Shown here one piece after another: positions 24,218 to 33,271 of a stretch of 64,000 nucleotides of DNA (the first letter of the stretch is position 1; each line of letters begins with the position of its first letter). This stretch comes from Halostagnicola larsenii XH-48 (GTDB lineage Archaea; Halobacteriota; Halobacteria; Halobacteriales; Natrialbaceae): positions 930,001 through 994,000 of the forward strand of contig NZ_CP007055.1 of NCBI RefSeq assembly GCF_000517625.1, in the 5' to 3' direction. A model generated the notes under the pieces. That model was not told where the DNA came from. It saw only the letters and a list, made by a program, of their open reading frames with translations, and searched no databases. Position numbers and translations under genes: made by a program.

Positions 24218-24657
24218 CACCCACATTTTCGTCGGCCACCCTATTGATGTTGCGCTCTCGCTCGGTTTGCTCGAGCGATCGCCCGCGAATGCGCTATGTT
24301 TCCAGTTGTCACGTTCCGTCGTATCACTCTCTCAGGAATTTCGACGAGTTTTAGACGGGTCACATCGTTTCGGTGAACTGTGTCTTCAATGGTCTCCTCC
24401 AGACCCCCTTCCACAGCCCCAAACACGCCGGTCCCCTCCTCGTCGGGGACACGTGCTGGGCAACAACGTGTTTTGACTTCACCGCCCGAGTATTCGTTCT
24501 TGGCTTCGCGTACTGGACCGAACCAGGGCGGACAACTGGAACAGCCACTTCGATGCGAGAGCGTTGCCTCGTTTTGTCCTACTACGGATATCTGTATGCT
24601 CGAACGGAGGGCACAATATTGTTATATATCGAACGCATATCGGAGTAATAGAACGCA
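24218..24657. other. Intergenic region upstream of the solute-binding protein gene
   Basis: About 440 bp without a supported gene. Frames of 60-90 codons occur on both strands (for example 24373-24648 and, on the minus strand, 24360-24548 and 24241-24426), but none shows a family pattern or promoter placement that I can defend. At the right end GTTATATATC (24621-24630) is a strong TATA box for the lipoprotein gene at 24658. Confidence 0.4.
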
Positions 24658-26589
24658 ATGACAGGAAGTTCGGCTGGTCCCCCCGAACGGTTTAGTCGTC
24701 GGTCGGTTCTCGCCGCCGGAACGGCAGGTCTCGTTGCAAGTACGGCTGGATGTGTAAATCAGTTCCAGAGCATGGTCAACAGTACCACCAACACCAACGA
24801 GGACGATTCCTCCCTTCGAATCACTACCGTCCCCTCCGACAACGATCGACAGGCGATTCAGATCGTTCGCAAACTCGAGGCGAATCTCGAGGCGTTGGAC
24901 TTCGACGTCTCGTTGGATATGCGCTCGACGACCGAGTTTCAACAGACAGTCCTCGTCGAACAGGATTTCGATATGTACGTCGGTACGTACCCGACGGGCC
25001 CCGATCCGGATTTCCTCTATGAGATGTTGCACTCGTCGTTCGCAACTGAGGAGGGCTGGCAAAACCCGTTCGGGCTCACGGATTTCGATATCGATCCGCT
25101 GCTCGTAAGCCAACGACAAGCGACTCCCTCCGAGCGCGACGAGGAAGTCAAGAAACTCCTCGTCGAGATTGCAAAGAAAATGCCGTTCGTGCCGATCTGT
25201 GCCCCCAACGGTAGCCGCGCTGTCGGAGAAGAGATGCGCGATCTCTGGAGTCGGTATCACCCACACTCACGACTGGCGTACTTCGGTGACGAGGAAACGC
25301 CCGAAACGCTCACGTCGATCATCATGAGTTCGCAGCCGACTCGGAACCTCAACCCGTTTTCGACGGAACACCGGAATCACGGCACGTACATCGATCTCCT
25401 CTATGATTCGCTGGCGACCGACGCCGCGCTGGTCGACGACGATGGCGACTTAGAGCGGCTAGGGAACGACCTCGAGAACGACCTCATCCCCTGGCTCGCA
25501 ACGTCGGTGGACGTCGGAGAGAACGAAATGACGGTGACACTTCGAGAGGACGTGCAGTTTCACGACGGGGTTGAACTCACGGCCGACGACGTTCAATTCA
25601 CCTACGAGTTCATCGCCGACACGTCGATGGGAATGGCCGGATCGGGGGGCGAGGATGTTACCCTCCCGGCAACGAACTACCGTCGGCACGCCTCGACTGT
25701 CGAGTCCGTTACGGTAATAGACGACTATGAACTCACTATCGCGTTCGAGACGAATCAGGCGGTTGCCGAGCAAGCACTGCTTGTCCCGATTCTCCCCAGA
25801 CACGTCTGGGGACGCGGCCGAGAGAACCGTGACGAAGGGACGAATCAGCAGGGTGCTCTCGAGGAACTGGACGAAAGCGATATTCCGTCCCAGCAGGGTC
25901 GATGGAGCCTGCTCGGAGCGGACGACGAGGATCTCATCGTCGGTAGCGGTCCCTACGAGTACGCCAGTAGCATTGAACGTGATTCGTTCACATTCGAGCG
26001 GTTCGACGATCACTTCACGGCCGACAACGGCGATATCGATTTGCCTGAAGTGGCCCCCGAAACACTCGAGTTCTTGAACGATACGAGTAGTGCGTCAGCG
26101 GTCCAGCAGGTCGAAGGCGGTGTGGTGGACATGACGACCTCGCGAATCGAACCCCACGTCATCGAGGAACTCACCGCAGATGATAGCGACGACATCCTCA
26201 GCGATCACCAATCGTGGTCGTTCTATCACATCGGGTTTAACGACGGGGTATACCCGTGTTCGGAACCGGCCTTCCGACACGCGGTTGCACGGGTGATTGA
26301 CCGAGAGTGGATCGTCGACACGATATTCTCGGGACACGCCGATCCCATCTGGACGCCCGTGACCGATCACCCACTGAGCGACGAGGAACTCGAGCGAGAA
26401 GCGAGCGAGTGGATGTCACAGCGAGGAATCGAACTCGACGGTAACGGGCCGGACGAGATCCAGCCTTTCGCGCCCTTCTGTCAGTTAGACCCGACTCAAC
26501 CGGGCAGAGTCGACCTCGATGAGGCGCGTCGAGCGTTCGAGTCGGCTGGATTCCAGTACGACGAAGACGGGAATCTCGTAGAGTACTAA
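24658..26589 (+). CDS. Solute-binding lipoprotein (SBP_bac_5 type) with permuted domain order
   Basis: Exported binding protein of 643 residues; twin-arginine signal (RFSRRSVLAAG) and lipobox STAGC put the lipid-anchored cysteine at 32. The family is the peptide/nickel-type ABC substrate-binding proteins. The order is unusual: residues about 51-205 (LRITTVPSDNDRQAIQIV, FDMYVGTYPTGPDPDFLYEML, MPFVPICAPNG) resemble the normal C-terminal third, whereas the normal N-terminal start (ETLTSIIMSSQPTRNLNPF) begins only at about 216 and continues with VQFHDGVELTADDV. The protein ends with VDLDEARRAFESAGF, which normally precedes the segment now at the front. No permease or ATPase genes are adjacent. 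The ligand is unknown. Confidence 0.85.
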   Translation: MTGSSAGPPERFSRRSVLAAGTAGLVASTAGCVNQFQSMVNSTTNTNEDDSSLRITTVPSDNDRQAIQIVRKLEANLEALDFDVSLDMRSTTEFQQTVLVEQDFDMYVGTYPTGPDPDFLYEMLHSSFATEEGWQNPFGLTDFDIDPLLVSQRQATPSERDEEVKKLLVEIAKKMPFVPICAPNGSRAVGEEMRDLWSRYHPHSRLAYFGDEETPETLTSIIMSSQPTRNLNPFSTEHRNHGTYIDLLYDSLATDAALVDDDGDLERLGNDLENDLIPWLATSVDVGENEMTVTLREDVQFHDGVELTADDVQFTYEFIADTSMGMAGSGGEDVTLPATNYRRHASTVESVTVIDDYELTIAFETNQAVAEQALLVPILPRHVWGRGRENRDEGTNQQGALEELDESDIPSQQGRWSLLGADDEDLIVGSGPYEYASSIERDSFTFERFDDHFTADNGDIDLPEVAPETLEFLNDTSSASAVQQVEGGVVDMTTSRIEPHVIEELTADDSDDILSDHQSWSFYHIGFNDGVYPCSEPAFRHAVARVIDREWIVDTIFSGHADPIWTPVTDHPLSDEELEREASEWMSQRGIELDGNGPDEIQPFAPFCQLDPTQPGRVDLDEARRAFESAGFQYDEDGNLVEY

Positions 26590-27473
26590 TGTTACAGGAG
26601 GTCCTGACCGAAGTCGCAATCGTCGTGACCGTTATGCTCGCGATCGCGATTCCCCTGTTCATCGGGTTCGGTCGCATTCAACAGACGTGGACGGAGTTGC
26701 GCTCTCGAATTCGAACGTCCCTGCCTGTCATCGGTCTGGTGGTCGTCGTCCTGTTGCTCAACCGGTATGGTCGCCAGACGTTGACGTCGCTGTCAAGAGA
26801 CTACGGATGGGACATGACCTCGACGTTCTACGAAATCGAGGGGGAACTCATCATCTGGTTCCAGTCGTACGACTACACGCCGTTGATCCGATTTTTCTCG
26901 TTTATTTACATCTACGCCTACGTTTTCCTCCTGGTGTTTCCGGTGCTCGCGTACTTTGCACTCTCTGATAACCGCCCGTTCCGGCAGTTGCTCACGGCCT
27001 ACGCGCTCAATTATAGCATCGGCATCGTTATTTACTTCCTCGTCATCGCGTTCGGGCCGCGAAACGTGATGCCGGAAATGTTCGACACCGTCCTCTATGA
27101 CTTCCAACCCCGATATCAACACCTCACGCGGGAGGTCAACGATTACCGAAACGTCTTCCCGTCGCTGCACACCTCCATGGCGGTAACCGTCGGCCTGTTC
27201 GCCGTGCGGACTCGAGACGAGTACCCAAAATGGGTACCGGTCGCCCTCTTTCTCGCAATCTGCGTTCCCGTGTCGACGATGTATCTCGGTATACACTGGG
27301 CGATCGACGTCGTGGCGGGGACCATCCTCGCGATCTTCTGTGTCAGCACGGCGGTGCTCGTGGTCAACCGCTGGGAACTCTGGAAACGGTGTTCGGAGCA
27401 CTTGCCGACGCTCGAGGAGCTCCACGGATGGCTCGCTGAGGCGTGGTCGACGATCAGAAGGGCCGTCCGATAA
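26589..27473 (+). CDS. PAP2-family membrane phosphatase
   Basis: Integral membrane phosphatase of 294 residues with about six helices. Phosphatase motifs are visible: PSLHTSM (C2, near 195) and the C3 motif with GIHWAIDVVAG (near 237); the first motif is less clear. Such enzymes release phosphate from lipid phosphates or similar substrates at the outer membrane face. Its ATG shares one base with the TAA of the solute-binding gene (TAATG), so the two are translationally coupled. The substrate may relate to the binding protein but is unknown. Confidence 0.85.
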   Translation: MLQEVLTEVAIVVTVMLAIAIPLFIGFGRIQQTWTELRSRIRTSLPVIGLVVVVLLLNRYGRQTLTSLSRDYGWDMTSTFYEIEGELIIWFQSYDYTPLIRFFSFIYIYAYVFLLVFPVLAYFALSDNRPFRQLLTAYALNYSIGIVIYFLVIAFGPRNVMPEMFDTVLYDFQPRYQHLTREVNDYRNVFPSLHTSMAVTVGLFAVRTRDEYPKWVPVALFLAICVPVSTMYLGIHWAIDVVAGTILAIFCVSTAVLVVNRWELWKRCSEHLPTLEELHGWLAEAWSTIRRAVR

Positions 27474-27665
27474 CGACCGAGCGAATCGTTCTCAACTGGA
27501 CAGGTACGGCCGCTGCTGGTCGTGAGTGCTGTGAACGCTCGAATTTCACGGACGATAGCGGCGGCTTTCGGTAGCCAGCAGGAGAGCCACCTTCACGAGA
27601 CGAACGTATCAAAAAACCGCTGTCGTACGGCCCGATCCGTCCGATATCCGTACCGAGTGCGGATC

Positions 27666-28049
27666 TTACTCGTCCTCGAGCGCGTCGGCGATCCGCTTGA
27701 GCGCTCGCGTCTGATCGCGCATTTCGTCACGCATCTGGCGGACTTCCTGGACGAGTTCCTCGTTACCGACCTCGTCACCGCGCCCACCGGGACCGCCGGG
27801 TGCGCCGCCCGGACCGCCGGGACCGCCGCCCATCATGCCGCCCATCATCTGGGCGAACGGGTTGCCGCCGCCGCCCATTCCGCCGGGACCGCCCGGACCG
27901 CCACCGCCGCCACCGAACGGACTTTCCGGCGGCTCTCCCTCGCCTTCGCCCTCTTCGGCGCGCTTTTCGCGAATCTCCTCGACGCGCTCGCGGAACGACT
28001 TCTCCTCGCTGTCGTCTGCGGTTTCGTCGGGTTCGTTTTCGTCGGACAT
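27666..28049 (-). CDS. Glycine/methionine-rich protein with coiled-coil ends
   Basis: From the start at 28049 (MSDENEPDET) the protein has 127 residues. An acidic helical N-terminus (1-43) leads to a Gly/Pro/Met-rich centre (about 44-90, with GGGGGPGGPGG and QMMGGMMGGG) and a C-terminal coiled coil (about 91-127, LVQEVRQMRDEMRDQTRAL). No known domain was recognised. The low-complexity middle resembles self-associating or flexible linkers. The last helix could drive oligomerisation. The longer frame to 28088 adds 13 residues without promoter support. Confidence 0.75.
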   Translation of the reverse strand: MSDENEPDETADDSEEKSFRERVEEIREKRAEEGEGEGEPPESPFGGGGGGPGGPGGMGGGGNPFAQMMGGMMGGGPGGPGGAPGGPGGRGDEVGNEELVQEVRQMRDEMRDQTRALKRIADALEDE

Positions 28050-28248
28050 ACCCTCGGATTCTGTACGGCCGCGGAAAAGGATTGCCATGTCTCGAACGAC
28101 GCGATAGTCTCCCAGCGGTGGAGGTATCCCTCGGCGATTGGCCCGTGTAAGAACAGACTGAGCTTACTGTATTACGTGTATAGACGAAATTGAGATCATG
28201 ATCTCGCGCGCTCGACGTGCGACCCAGTCCTCGATGCTCAGTCCGTCG

Positions 28249-29646
28249 TCACTCGGTGCGGTGGTTCTGCAAGTAATCCAGACAAATCAGCCCTGCGCGA
28301 GCCTGAATCGCGACGAGTTTCCAGATCGGAATCGTCTCGTAATCGAGGCTGTCTCGTATCTCATTGAGCCGTTCGTGGAAGACGGCCTCGAGTGACGATT
28401 TCGTCTCTACGAGCGTCTTGCGAGCCGTTTCGTCGGCGCTCATCGCGGCCCGGTCTATCGACCGCAACAACATCCCGAGATACGTGAGCAGGTGATACTG
28501 TCTGAGATAGCGCTCGTCGATATGTGTCGCGACGGTTGCCGGTTCGTTGGTCTCTGGGGCAGATTCCGCCCACTCGAGTTTCGACTCGAGTTCGTCCTCG
28601 AAGTGGTAGATAGCCTCCTCCGCTTCTCGAGCCATCGGCGTGTCTGGCAGGTACTTGGCGACGGACTCGACCCCGTCTCGCATCTCGTTGAGGAGCGTCT
28701 GTCTGTTTTGTGCACCTGCACGGATAACGTCCGCTCGGGTGCGACCCAGTTCTGTCTGGTCTTGAATCTGCGGGTCGTGAAAGTGCGGAAGTTCGACCAC
28801 GAGTTCGATAACGTCTTCATCGAATCGACTGGCGTAATCGTAGGAGTTGCCGCCGAGGAGTACTTCTTCGGGATCGATATCGTCGTGGTTTCGTACGTCA
28901 TCGAACTGGTCCTCGAAGGTCAGGAGTCGGTAGATGGCTTCGTCAAATTCCGTTGCGGTGAACCACTCGGGTTCGCCTCGGTGAAGCGGAACGTCGTACT
29001 CTCGTGGGAGCGACGAGAGTGGGTCGTAGAGCGCCTCGAGGCGTTCGCTGAGGTAGTAGTAACAGCCGCCGAACGCGGCGTTATGAAAGCTGTAAATAAA
29101 CTCCGGACGGCGAGTCTCGATCAGGTCCATTAGTACCCGTGTCTCGGGTGTCGGCTCGTCGAAGGAGTATTCCTCGCGTTCGACTGGGAACGTGGCCTCT
29201 ACCTGCTCGTCTGGGGGCGTTCGACAGAAGTTCTGCGCGTAGTTCGAAAGCGTAAATGGGCCGTCGAACCAGCCCTCGTTCAGCCTGACGCCGTCCGGAT
29301 CGGCGACCGGCATGCAGACGAACTCGTAGTCGAGCGACGAGCGCAACTCGTCGTTCGTCGCGAGTTCGTGTAGCAGAAAATCGATCGTCATCGAGCCGAT
29401 CGGTTCGTTCGGGTGGGGCGCGCCGAACAGGAGCGCACACCGGTTGCCGTCGCCGACGGTCACCGTCCATAGCGTCTCGCCACCTGCGCTCTCGCCGTGT
29501 GATTCGCACTCGACGTGGCCGTAGTTGGCATCGAGCGTCCGGTCGCGCTCGCGGTGTTCGTCGACCGTAACAAACGATTCGTAGCGCGGAATCGCGTCGT
29601 CGAACCACTCGAACGAGCACACCGATTCTGATGGATCGTTTGTCAT
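28249..29646 (-). CDS. M14-family zinc carboxypeptidase-like protein
   Basis: A 465-residue cytoplasmic protein of the M14 (succinylglutamate desuccinylase/carboxypeptidase) fold. Zinc ligands are H and E in GAPHPNEPIG (about 76-85) and the histidine in YSFHNAAFGG (about 190). The likely catalytic glutamate is in VIELVVELPHF. No signal peptide is seen, so the substrate is probably internal. A helical C-terminal region of about 150 residues exceeds the catalytic domain. An ATATAAG-type box at about 29671-29678 predicts a leaderless start at 29646. Confidence 0.87.
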   Translation of the reverse strand: MTNDPSESVCSFEWFDDAIPRYESFVTVDEHRERDRTLDANYGHVECESHGESAGGETLWTVTVGDGNRCALLFGAPHPNEPIGSMTIDFLLHELATNDELRSSLDYEFVCMPVADPDGVRLNEGWFDGPFTLSNYAQNFCRTPPDEQVEATFPVEREEYSFDEPTPETRVLMDLIETRRPEFIYSFHNAAFGGCYYYLSERLEALYDPLSSLPREYDVPLHRGEPEWFTATEFDEAIYRLLTFEDQFDDVRNHDDIDPEEVLLGGNSYDYASRFDEDVIELVVELPHFHDPQIQDQTELGRTRADVIRAGAQNRQTLLNEMRDGVESVAKYLPDTPMAREAEEAIYHFEDELESKLEWAESAPETNEPATVATHIDERYLRQYHLLTYLGMLLRSIDRAAMSADETARKTLVETKSSLEAVFHERLNEIRDSLDYETIPIWKLVAIQARAGLICLDYLQNHRTE

Positions 29647-29778
29647 GTCCCTTAACCATCACACTGAGAAATATAAGTATTGTCGGATGACAAGTGCAAG
29701 AAAGTCGTGCTGGACGGCCAAGCGACCCGACAAAGATCGGAGCGCACCGCTGCTTTGCATTCGATTATTGGAACCGAT

Positions 29779-30534
29779 CTACCCGAACGAACCTAACGAC
29801 GACTGTAAATTCCGACTCGTCGACTCGCCCTGGAGGAGGTCGTAGCCGACGAGGTCGCGCATGTCGACCGCGTAGGTCGTCCCCCCGTTCTCGAGCACCA
29901 GCAGGCGCCCCTTCACGCCGACGACGGTGCCCGAAGCGATGGTCTCGCGAACCGGCTGTGTCTCGAGGCCGAGTCCGTAGTCGAACTCGAATCGCTCGAG
30001 AACGTCGAATTCCTCGAGGACGTCCTCCCACGCCGCCTCGTCGACGGACGCCGCGAGCGACTCGACTTTCGTCGGCGTGCGGACGCGGTCGACCAGCCAC
30101 TCGGCGATTTCGGCCTCGAGTTCGCGGGCGATCCGGCCGTTCGAGACGGTGTGTATGTGGGCCGCTCGGTCGGCGCCCTGCTCTCTGAGCCGGGTCTCGA
30201 GTCGCCGGCGTTTCGTGACGCCGACCTTGAACGTGTCCGGTCCGAACGCGGCGATGTAGACGGCGTGGTCCTCGTAGCAATCCATCTCGTCTTTGAGGCA
30301 GGTGCCGGTACAGCGCGCACAGACCCAGGTGCTCGTATGGAACTCGCAGTAGGGGGCCTTCGGTCGGTCGCACGGGACGTGGCCCTCGTCGTCGACGACG
30401 CCGGCACAGTGGCGCGAACCGAGCGTGTAGGACAACTCAGTTCCGGGCTCGAGCGACCTGCGGGTCACGTCGCTGCCGTCGCTACAAACCAGCGAGGACC
30501 CGTTTCCCGACCGTTCGTACCCGACCAGTTGCAC
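29779..30534 (-). CDS. DUF2797 family protein
   Basis: A 251-residue protein of the DUF2797 family. The N-terminal part has four or more paired cysteines and histidines (GSRHCAGV, CDRP, YCEFH, CARCTGTC), suggesting zinc binding. A central GIY-YIG-like segment reads YIAAFGPDTFKVGVTKRRRLETRLREQGAD (about 92-122 in outline). The C-terminal part is a small beta domain. GIY-YIG folds occur in nucleases, but activity is unproven here. It is divergent from the CbiX gene. Confidence 0.85.
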   Translation of the reverse strand: MQLVGYERSGNGSSLVCSDGSDVTRRSLEPGTELSYTLGSRHCAGVVDDEGHVPCDRPKAPYCEFHTSTWVCARCTGTCLKDEMDCYEDHAVYIAAFGPDTFKVGVTKRRRLETRLREQGADRAAHIHTVSNGRIARELEAEIAEWLVDRVRTPTKVESLAASVDEAAWEDVLEEFDVLERFEFDYGLGLETQPVRETIASGTVVGVKGRLLVLENGGTTYAVDMRDLVGYDLLQGESTSRNLQSSLGSFG

Positions 30535-30671
30535 GGGGTTTAGTTCGAACCGAATTCGTATAGGCGTAGCGTTCTCAGCAGCGGGGACTCGAGCGGGAAC
30601 GCGCGTCGCGGCCCGCGGCGACCGTCGCCGACAGCGAAGTGGCTAAACCGTTCGACTCCTAACCCGCGACC

Positions 30672-31553
30672 ATGCAAGCGCTGGTCATCGCGGCACACGG
30701 GTCACACCTCAACCCGAACGCGTCGAACCCGACGTACGCCCACGCGGACGCGATCCGCGAGACGGGCGCGTTCGACGTCGTTCGCGAAACCTTCTGGAAG
30801 GAAGAGCCACACTTTCGAGAGGTCGTCCGAACCATCGAGGCCGACGAGATCTTCGTCGTCCCGCTTTTCATCAGCGAGGGCTACTTCACCGAGCAGGTCA
30901 TCCCTCGAGAGCTTCGACTCGAGGGGTGGGATCCGGAGCTGTGGGATTCCGACGGCATCGACGCCTCTCAGGCGACGTTGACGGCGACAGACACCGAGAA
31001 GACGATCCACTACTGCGGGCCGGTCGGCACGCACGACGCGATGACGGACGTGATCGTGGGTCGAGCCGAGAGCGTGACGGGCGATTCCGATGTCGGCGAG
31101 GGATTCGGACTGGCGGTCGTCGGCCACGGCACCGACCGGAACGAAAACTCGGCGAAAGCCGTCCGGTATCACACCGAGCGGATCCGCGAGATGGACCGGT
31201 TCGACGAGACCAAAGCGCTGTTCATGGACGAGGAGCCGGAGGTCGACGACGTCACCGATCACTTCGAGTGTGATGACATCGTCGTCGTCCCGCTTTTCAT
31301 CGCCGACGGCTTCCACACGCAGGAGGACATTCCCGAAGATATGGGGCTCACGGACGACTATCGAAACGGCTGGGACGTTCCCGGCGCCGTCGACGGCCAT
31401 CGCATCTGGTACACGGGCGCGGTCGGCACCGAGGACCTCATGGCGGACGTCGTCCTCGAGCGGGCGGCGGACGCCGGGGCCGACATCGGCAGGTCGATCG
31501 ACCACGACGCAGAAAGAACCCGGCCAACGGACGCCGACGTCGCGGGTGACTGA
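30672..31553 (+). CDS. CbiX-type sirohydrochlorin cobaltochelatase
   Basis: Chelatase inserting Co2+ (or Fe2+) into sirohydrochlorin, 293 residues, made of two fused CbiX domains. The first begins LVIAAHGSHLNPNA with the metal-site histidine; the second begins LAVVGHGTDRNENS (about 147). Both end with FVVPLFIS/VVVPLFIA and a following histidine-rich loop (YFTEQ, GFHTQED). It is followed after 2 nt by a DR2241-type gene, a pairing repeated in haloarchaea. A GCTAAACC box near 30640-30647 suggests a leaderless transcript. Confidence 0.9.
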   Translation: MQALVIAAHGSHLNPNASNPTYAHADAIRETGAFDVVRETFWKEEPHFREVVRTIEADEIFVVPLFISEGYFTEQVIPRELRLEGWDPELWDSDGIDASQATLTATDTEKTIHYCGPVGTHDAMTDVIVGRAESVTGDSDVGEGFGLAVVGHGTDRNENSAKAVRYHTERIREMDRFDETKALFMDEEPEVDDVTDHFECDDIVVVPLFIADGFHTQEDIPEDMGLTDDYRNGWDVPGAVDGHRIWYTGAVGTEDLMADVVLERAADAGADIGRSIDHDAERTRPTDADVAGD

Positions 31554-31555
31554 CT

Positions 31556-32689
31556 GTGGAGCTCCAAGACGAGGAGTTCGATCGGCTTCGTGCGACGTGT
31601 GACACCGGTCTCGAGTTCGACGGACTCCGCCTCGACCGGGACGACGATGGCTACGTCCTCGAGACCCCGCTCGAAACTCGAACGGGACTCGCTACGGGCG
31701 GGTTACGGACTGCTCTCGAGGCCGTCGACGAGTACGTCACGAACTGGCGATACTGGCAGGAAACCATCGGCGGTGAGGGGAAAGCCAGCCGAGCCTTTCT
31801 CCGCTGGTGCGAACGAGCGTCCGTGGAGGAAAGTGGCGCTACCGAGAGCCAACAAACCGAACCGCTCTCGATCCCCGAACGGTACGAGGCCCTTCGCGAC
31901 GGCATCGATCGAACATGGGGCCAACTCCGGATCACCGCGCGATTCCTCGACGTGGACGATCCGAACGGCGTGCGCGTTTACGACCTCTGGCACGTCGACG
32001 ACGCCGAAACCCCCCTCTCGGAACTCGAGGTCTACGACGAACCCCGCCAGGCTCGAGAGATCGCAACGACGGATGATGAGGGGCGGTATCGACCGCTCAA
32101 GACCGCACCGACGCTGGCATCGGGCTGGGCGTTTACCGGGCTCTCGGGATCGGAACTCGTCGACGCGGTCGATTTCTTCTATCCGGCGACGGTCGCAAAC
32201 TGGCACCGAGAGCGCGAGGGAGACCTCGACGTTGATCACTGGATCGACACCGCAGACCGGCAAAGCGGGATCTACGACGTCGTCGACGAGTTGCCACGGG
32301 AGGCCCTCGAGTGGCTGACCGAAGCCTGTTGTGTCGATTCGCAGTGTCTTCGCCGACGCGAGTGGGAGTATTCGGCGGACGACGACATCGACGTCGACGG
32401 CGGAGACGGAATATTCCCCTGTCGAGAACCCTGCTCGCTCGTGATCGCGGCGGCACGCAAGTGGGCGATCCTCGAATCGGAATCGGAGAAAACCTACGAA
32501 CTCGAACTGACGACCAGTGAACTAAACCAGCTCGAGGACCTGATCGATGCGGTCGCGGACGGCCGCGTCGACGGAATCCGCGAGGCGGACGTCAACGAAG
32601 GAGCGAACCGCTACCGGGCCAGATACCTTCGTGCGAAACGGTTCGAGGACGGTTCGCTGAACGCCACCTCGTCCGAGGGAGACGACTAA
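31556..32689 (+). CDS. DR2241-family putative Fe-S protein
   Basis: A 377-residue protein that starts with GTG two bases after the CbiX stop, so it is likely co-translated. The C-terminal part carries a cysteine cluster, EACCVDSQC, and a second, FPCREPCS (about 260-300), fitting a 4Fe-4S site described for DR2241-type proteins. The N-terminal two thirds are alpha/beta without recognised catalytic motif. Close coupling with a cobaltochelatase suggests a role in tetrapyrrole metal insertion or its redox support; this is inferred from context. Confidence 0.85.
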   Translation: MELQDEEFDRLRATCDTGLEFDGLRLDRDDDGYVLETPLETRTGLATGGLRTALEAVDEYVTNWRYWQETIGGEGKASRAFLRWCERASVEESGATESQQTEPLSIPERYEALRDGIDRTWGQLRITARFLDVDDPNGVRVYDLWHVDDAETPLSELEVYDEPRQAREIATTDDEGRYRPLKTAPTLASGWAFTGLSGSELVDAVDFFYPATVANWHREREGDLDVDHWIDTADRQSGIYDVVDELPREALEWLTEACCVDSQCLRRREWEYSADDDIDVDGGDGIFPCREPCSLVIAAARKWAILESESEKTYELELTTSELNQLEDLIDAVADGRVDGIREADVNEGANRYRARYLRAKRFEDGSLNATSSEGDD

Positions 32690-33258
32690 TAAAGTAAGAG
32701 TCCTGCGGCAACCACGATTCCGATCGCGACGATGAGAAACCCGACGAGTGCGATCGGGCCGCCGATCGAACCGGCGGTCAGCGCCGCGACGGCGAGTGCG
32801 ACCCCGGCGAGTGCGACGACACCGAGCGTGGCCGGGTCGACTCCGGTCGCATCGGTGAAGGCCTCGGTCAGAGACGGTTCGGGTTCAGGACGATGTGGTT
32901 CGCTCAGCGATTCGTCGACGTCGACTTCGGGCGGGCCGGGAACGACTTCGACGTCGATCTGGACGGCTTCCGCGCCGTACCCGATCGAAACCTCGAGCGT
33001 GCCCGAAACCGGCTCGTCGATATCGGGAACCGAGATCGGGACCACTATCTCCTCGTTCGGTTCGACGTAGTAATTGGGTTGCTCGAGAGAGCCCAGACGA
33101 GAGAGGTCGCCCTCGAGCCGACAGTGGGCGTGTGCGGGGACGTTGTGGCCTCGGAGACGAACCGCGAAAGAGCCCTCGGCTTCGATAGTCGTCGAATTCG
33201 CCTCAAGTGACTCCCCCGTATCGCGGTTTATTTCGAAGGTAAGTTCGGTCCCGGACAC
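32686..33258 (-). CDS. Membrane-anchored beta-domain protein (DUF7524-like)
   Basis: A 190-residue protein with an N-terminal beta-rich domain (about 1-110; FEINRDTGESLE, EGSFAVRLRGHNVPAH, VVPISVPD) and two C-terminal membrane helices (about 143-163 and 166-190). No cleavable signal is seen, so the beta domain is probably cytoplasmic or inserted through its C-terminus. The pattern resembles a haloarchaeal family I remember as DUF7524. It lies 13 bp after trm112 on the same strand. The function is unknown. It overlaps the DR2241 gene end by 4 nt on the opposite strand. Confidence 0.72.
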   Translation of the reverse strand: MSGTELTFEINRDTGESLEANSTTIEAEGSFAVRLRGHNVPAHAHCRLEGDLSRLGSLEQPNYYVEPNEEIVVPISVPDIDEPVSGTLEVSIGYGAEAVQIDVEVVPGPPEVDVDESLSEPHRPEPEPSLTEAFTDATGVDPATLGVVALAGVALAVAALTAGSIGGPIALVGFLIVAIGIVVAAGLLLY

Positions 33259-33271
33259 GATCTAACTCACC

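Noticed and set aside
24241-24648. Small frames of 60-90 codons in the region before the solute-binding gene
   Set aside because: No domain, no promoter at the right distance, and mutually overlapping on both strands.
27835-28107. Proline-rich plus-strand frame opposite the Gly-rich protein
   Set aside because: A glycine-rich coding strand automatically gives a proline-rich antisense frame; the minus-strand frame has sensible coiled-coil ends.
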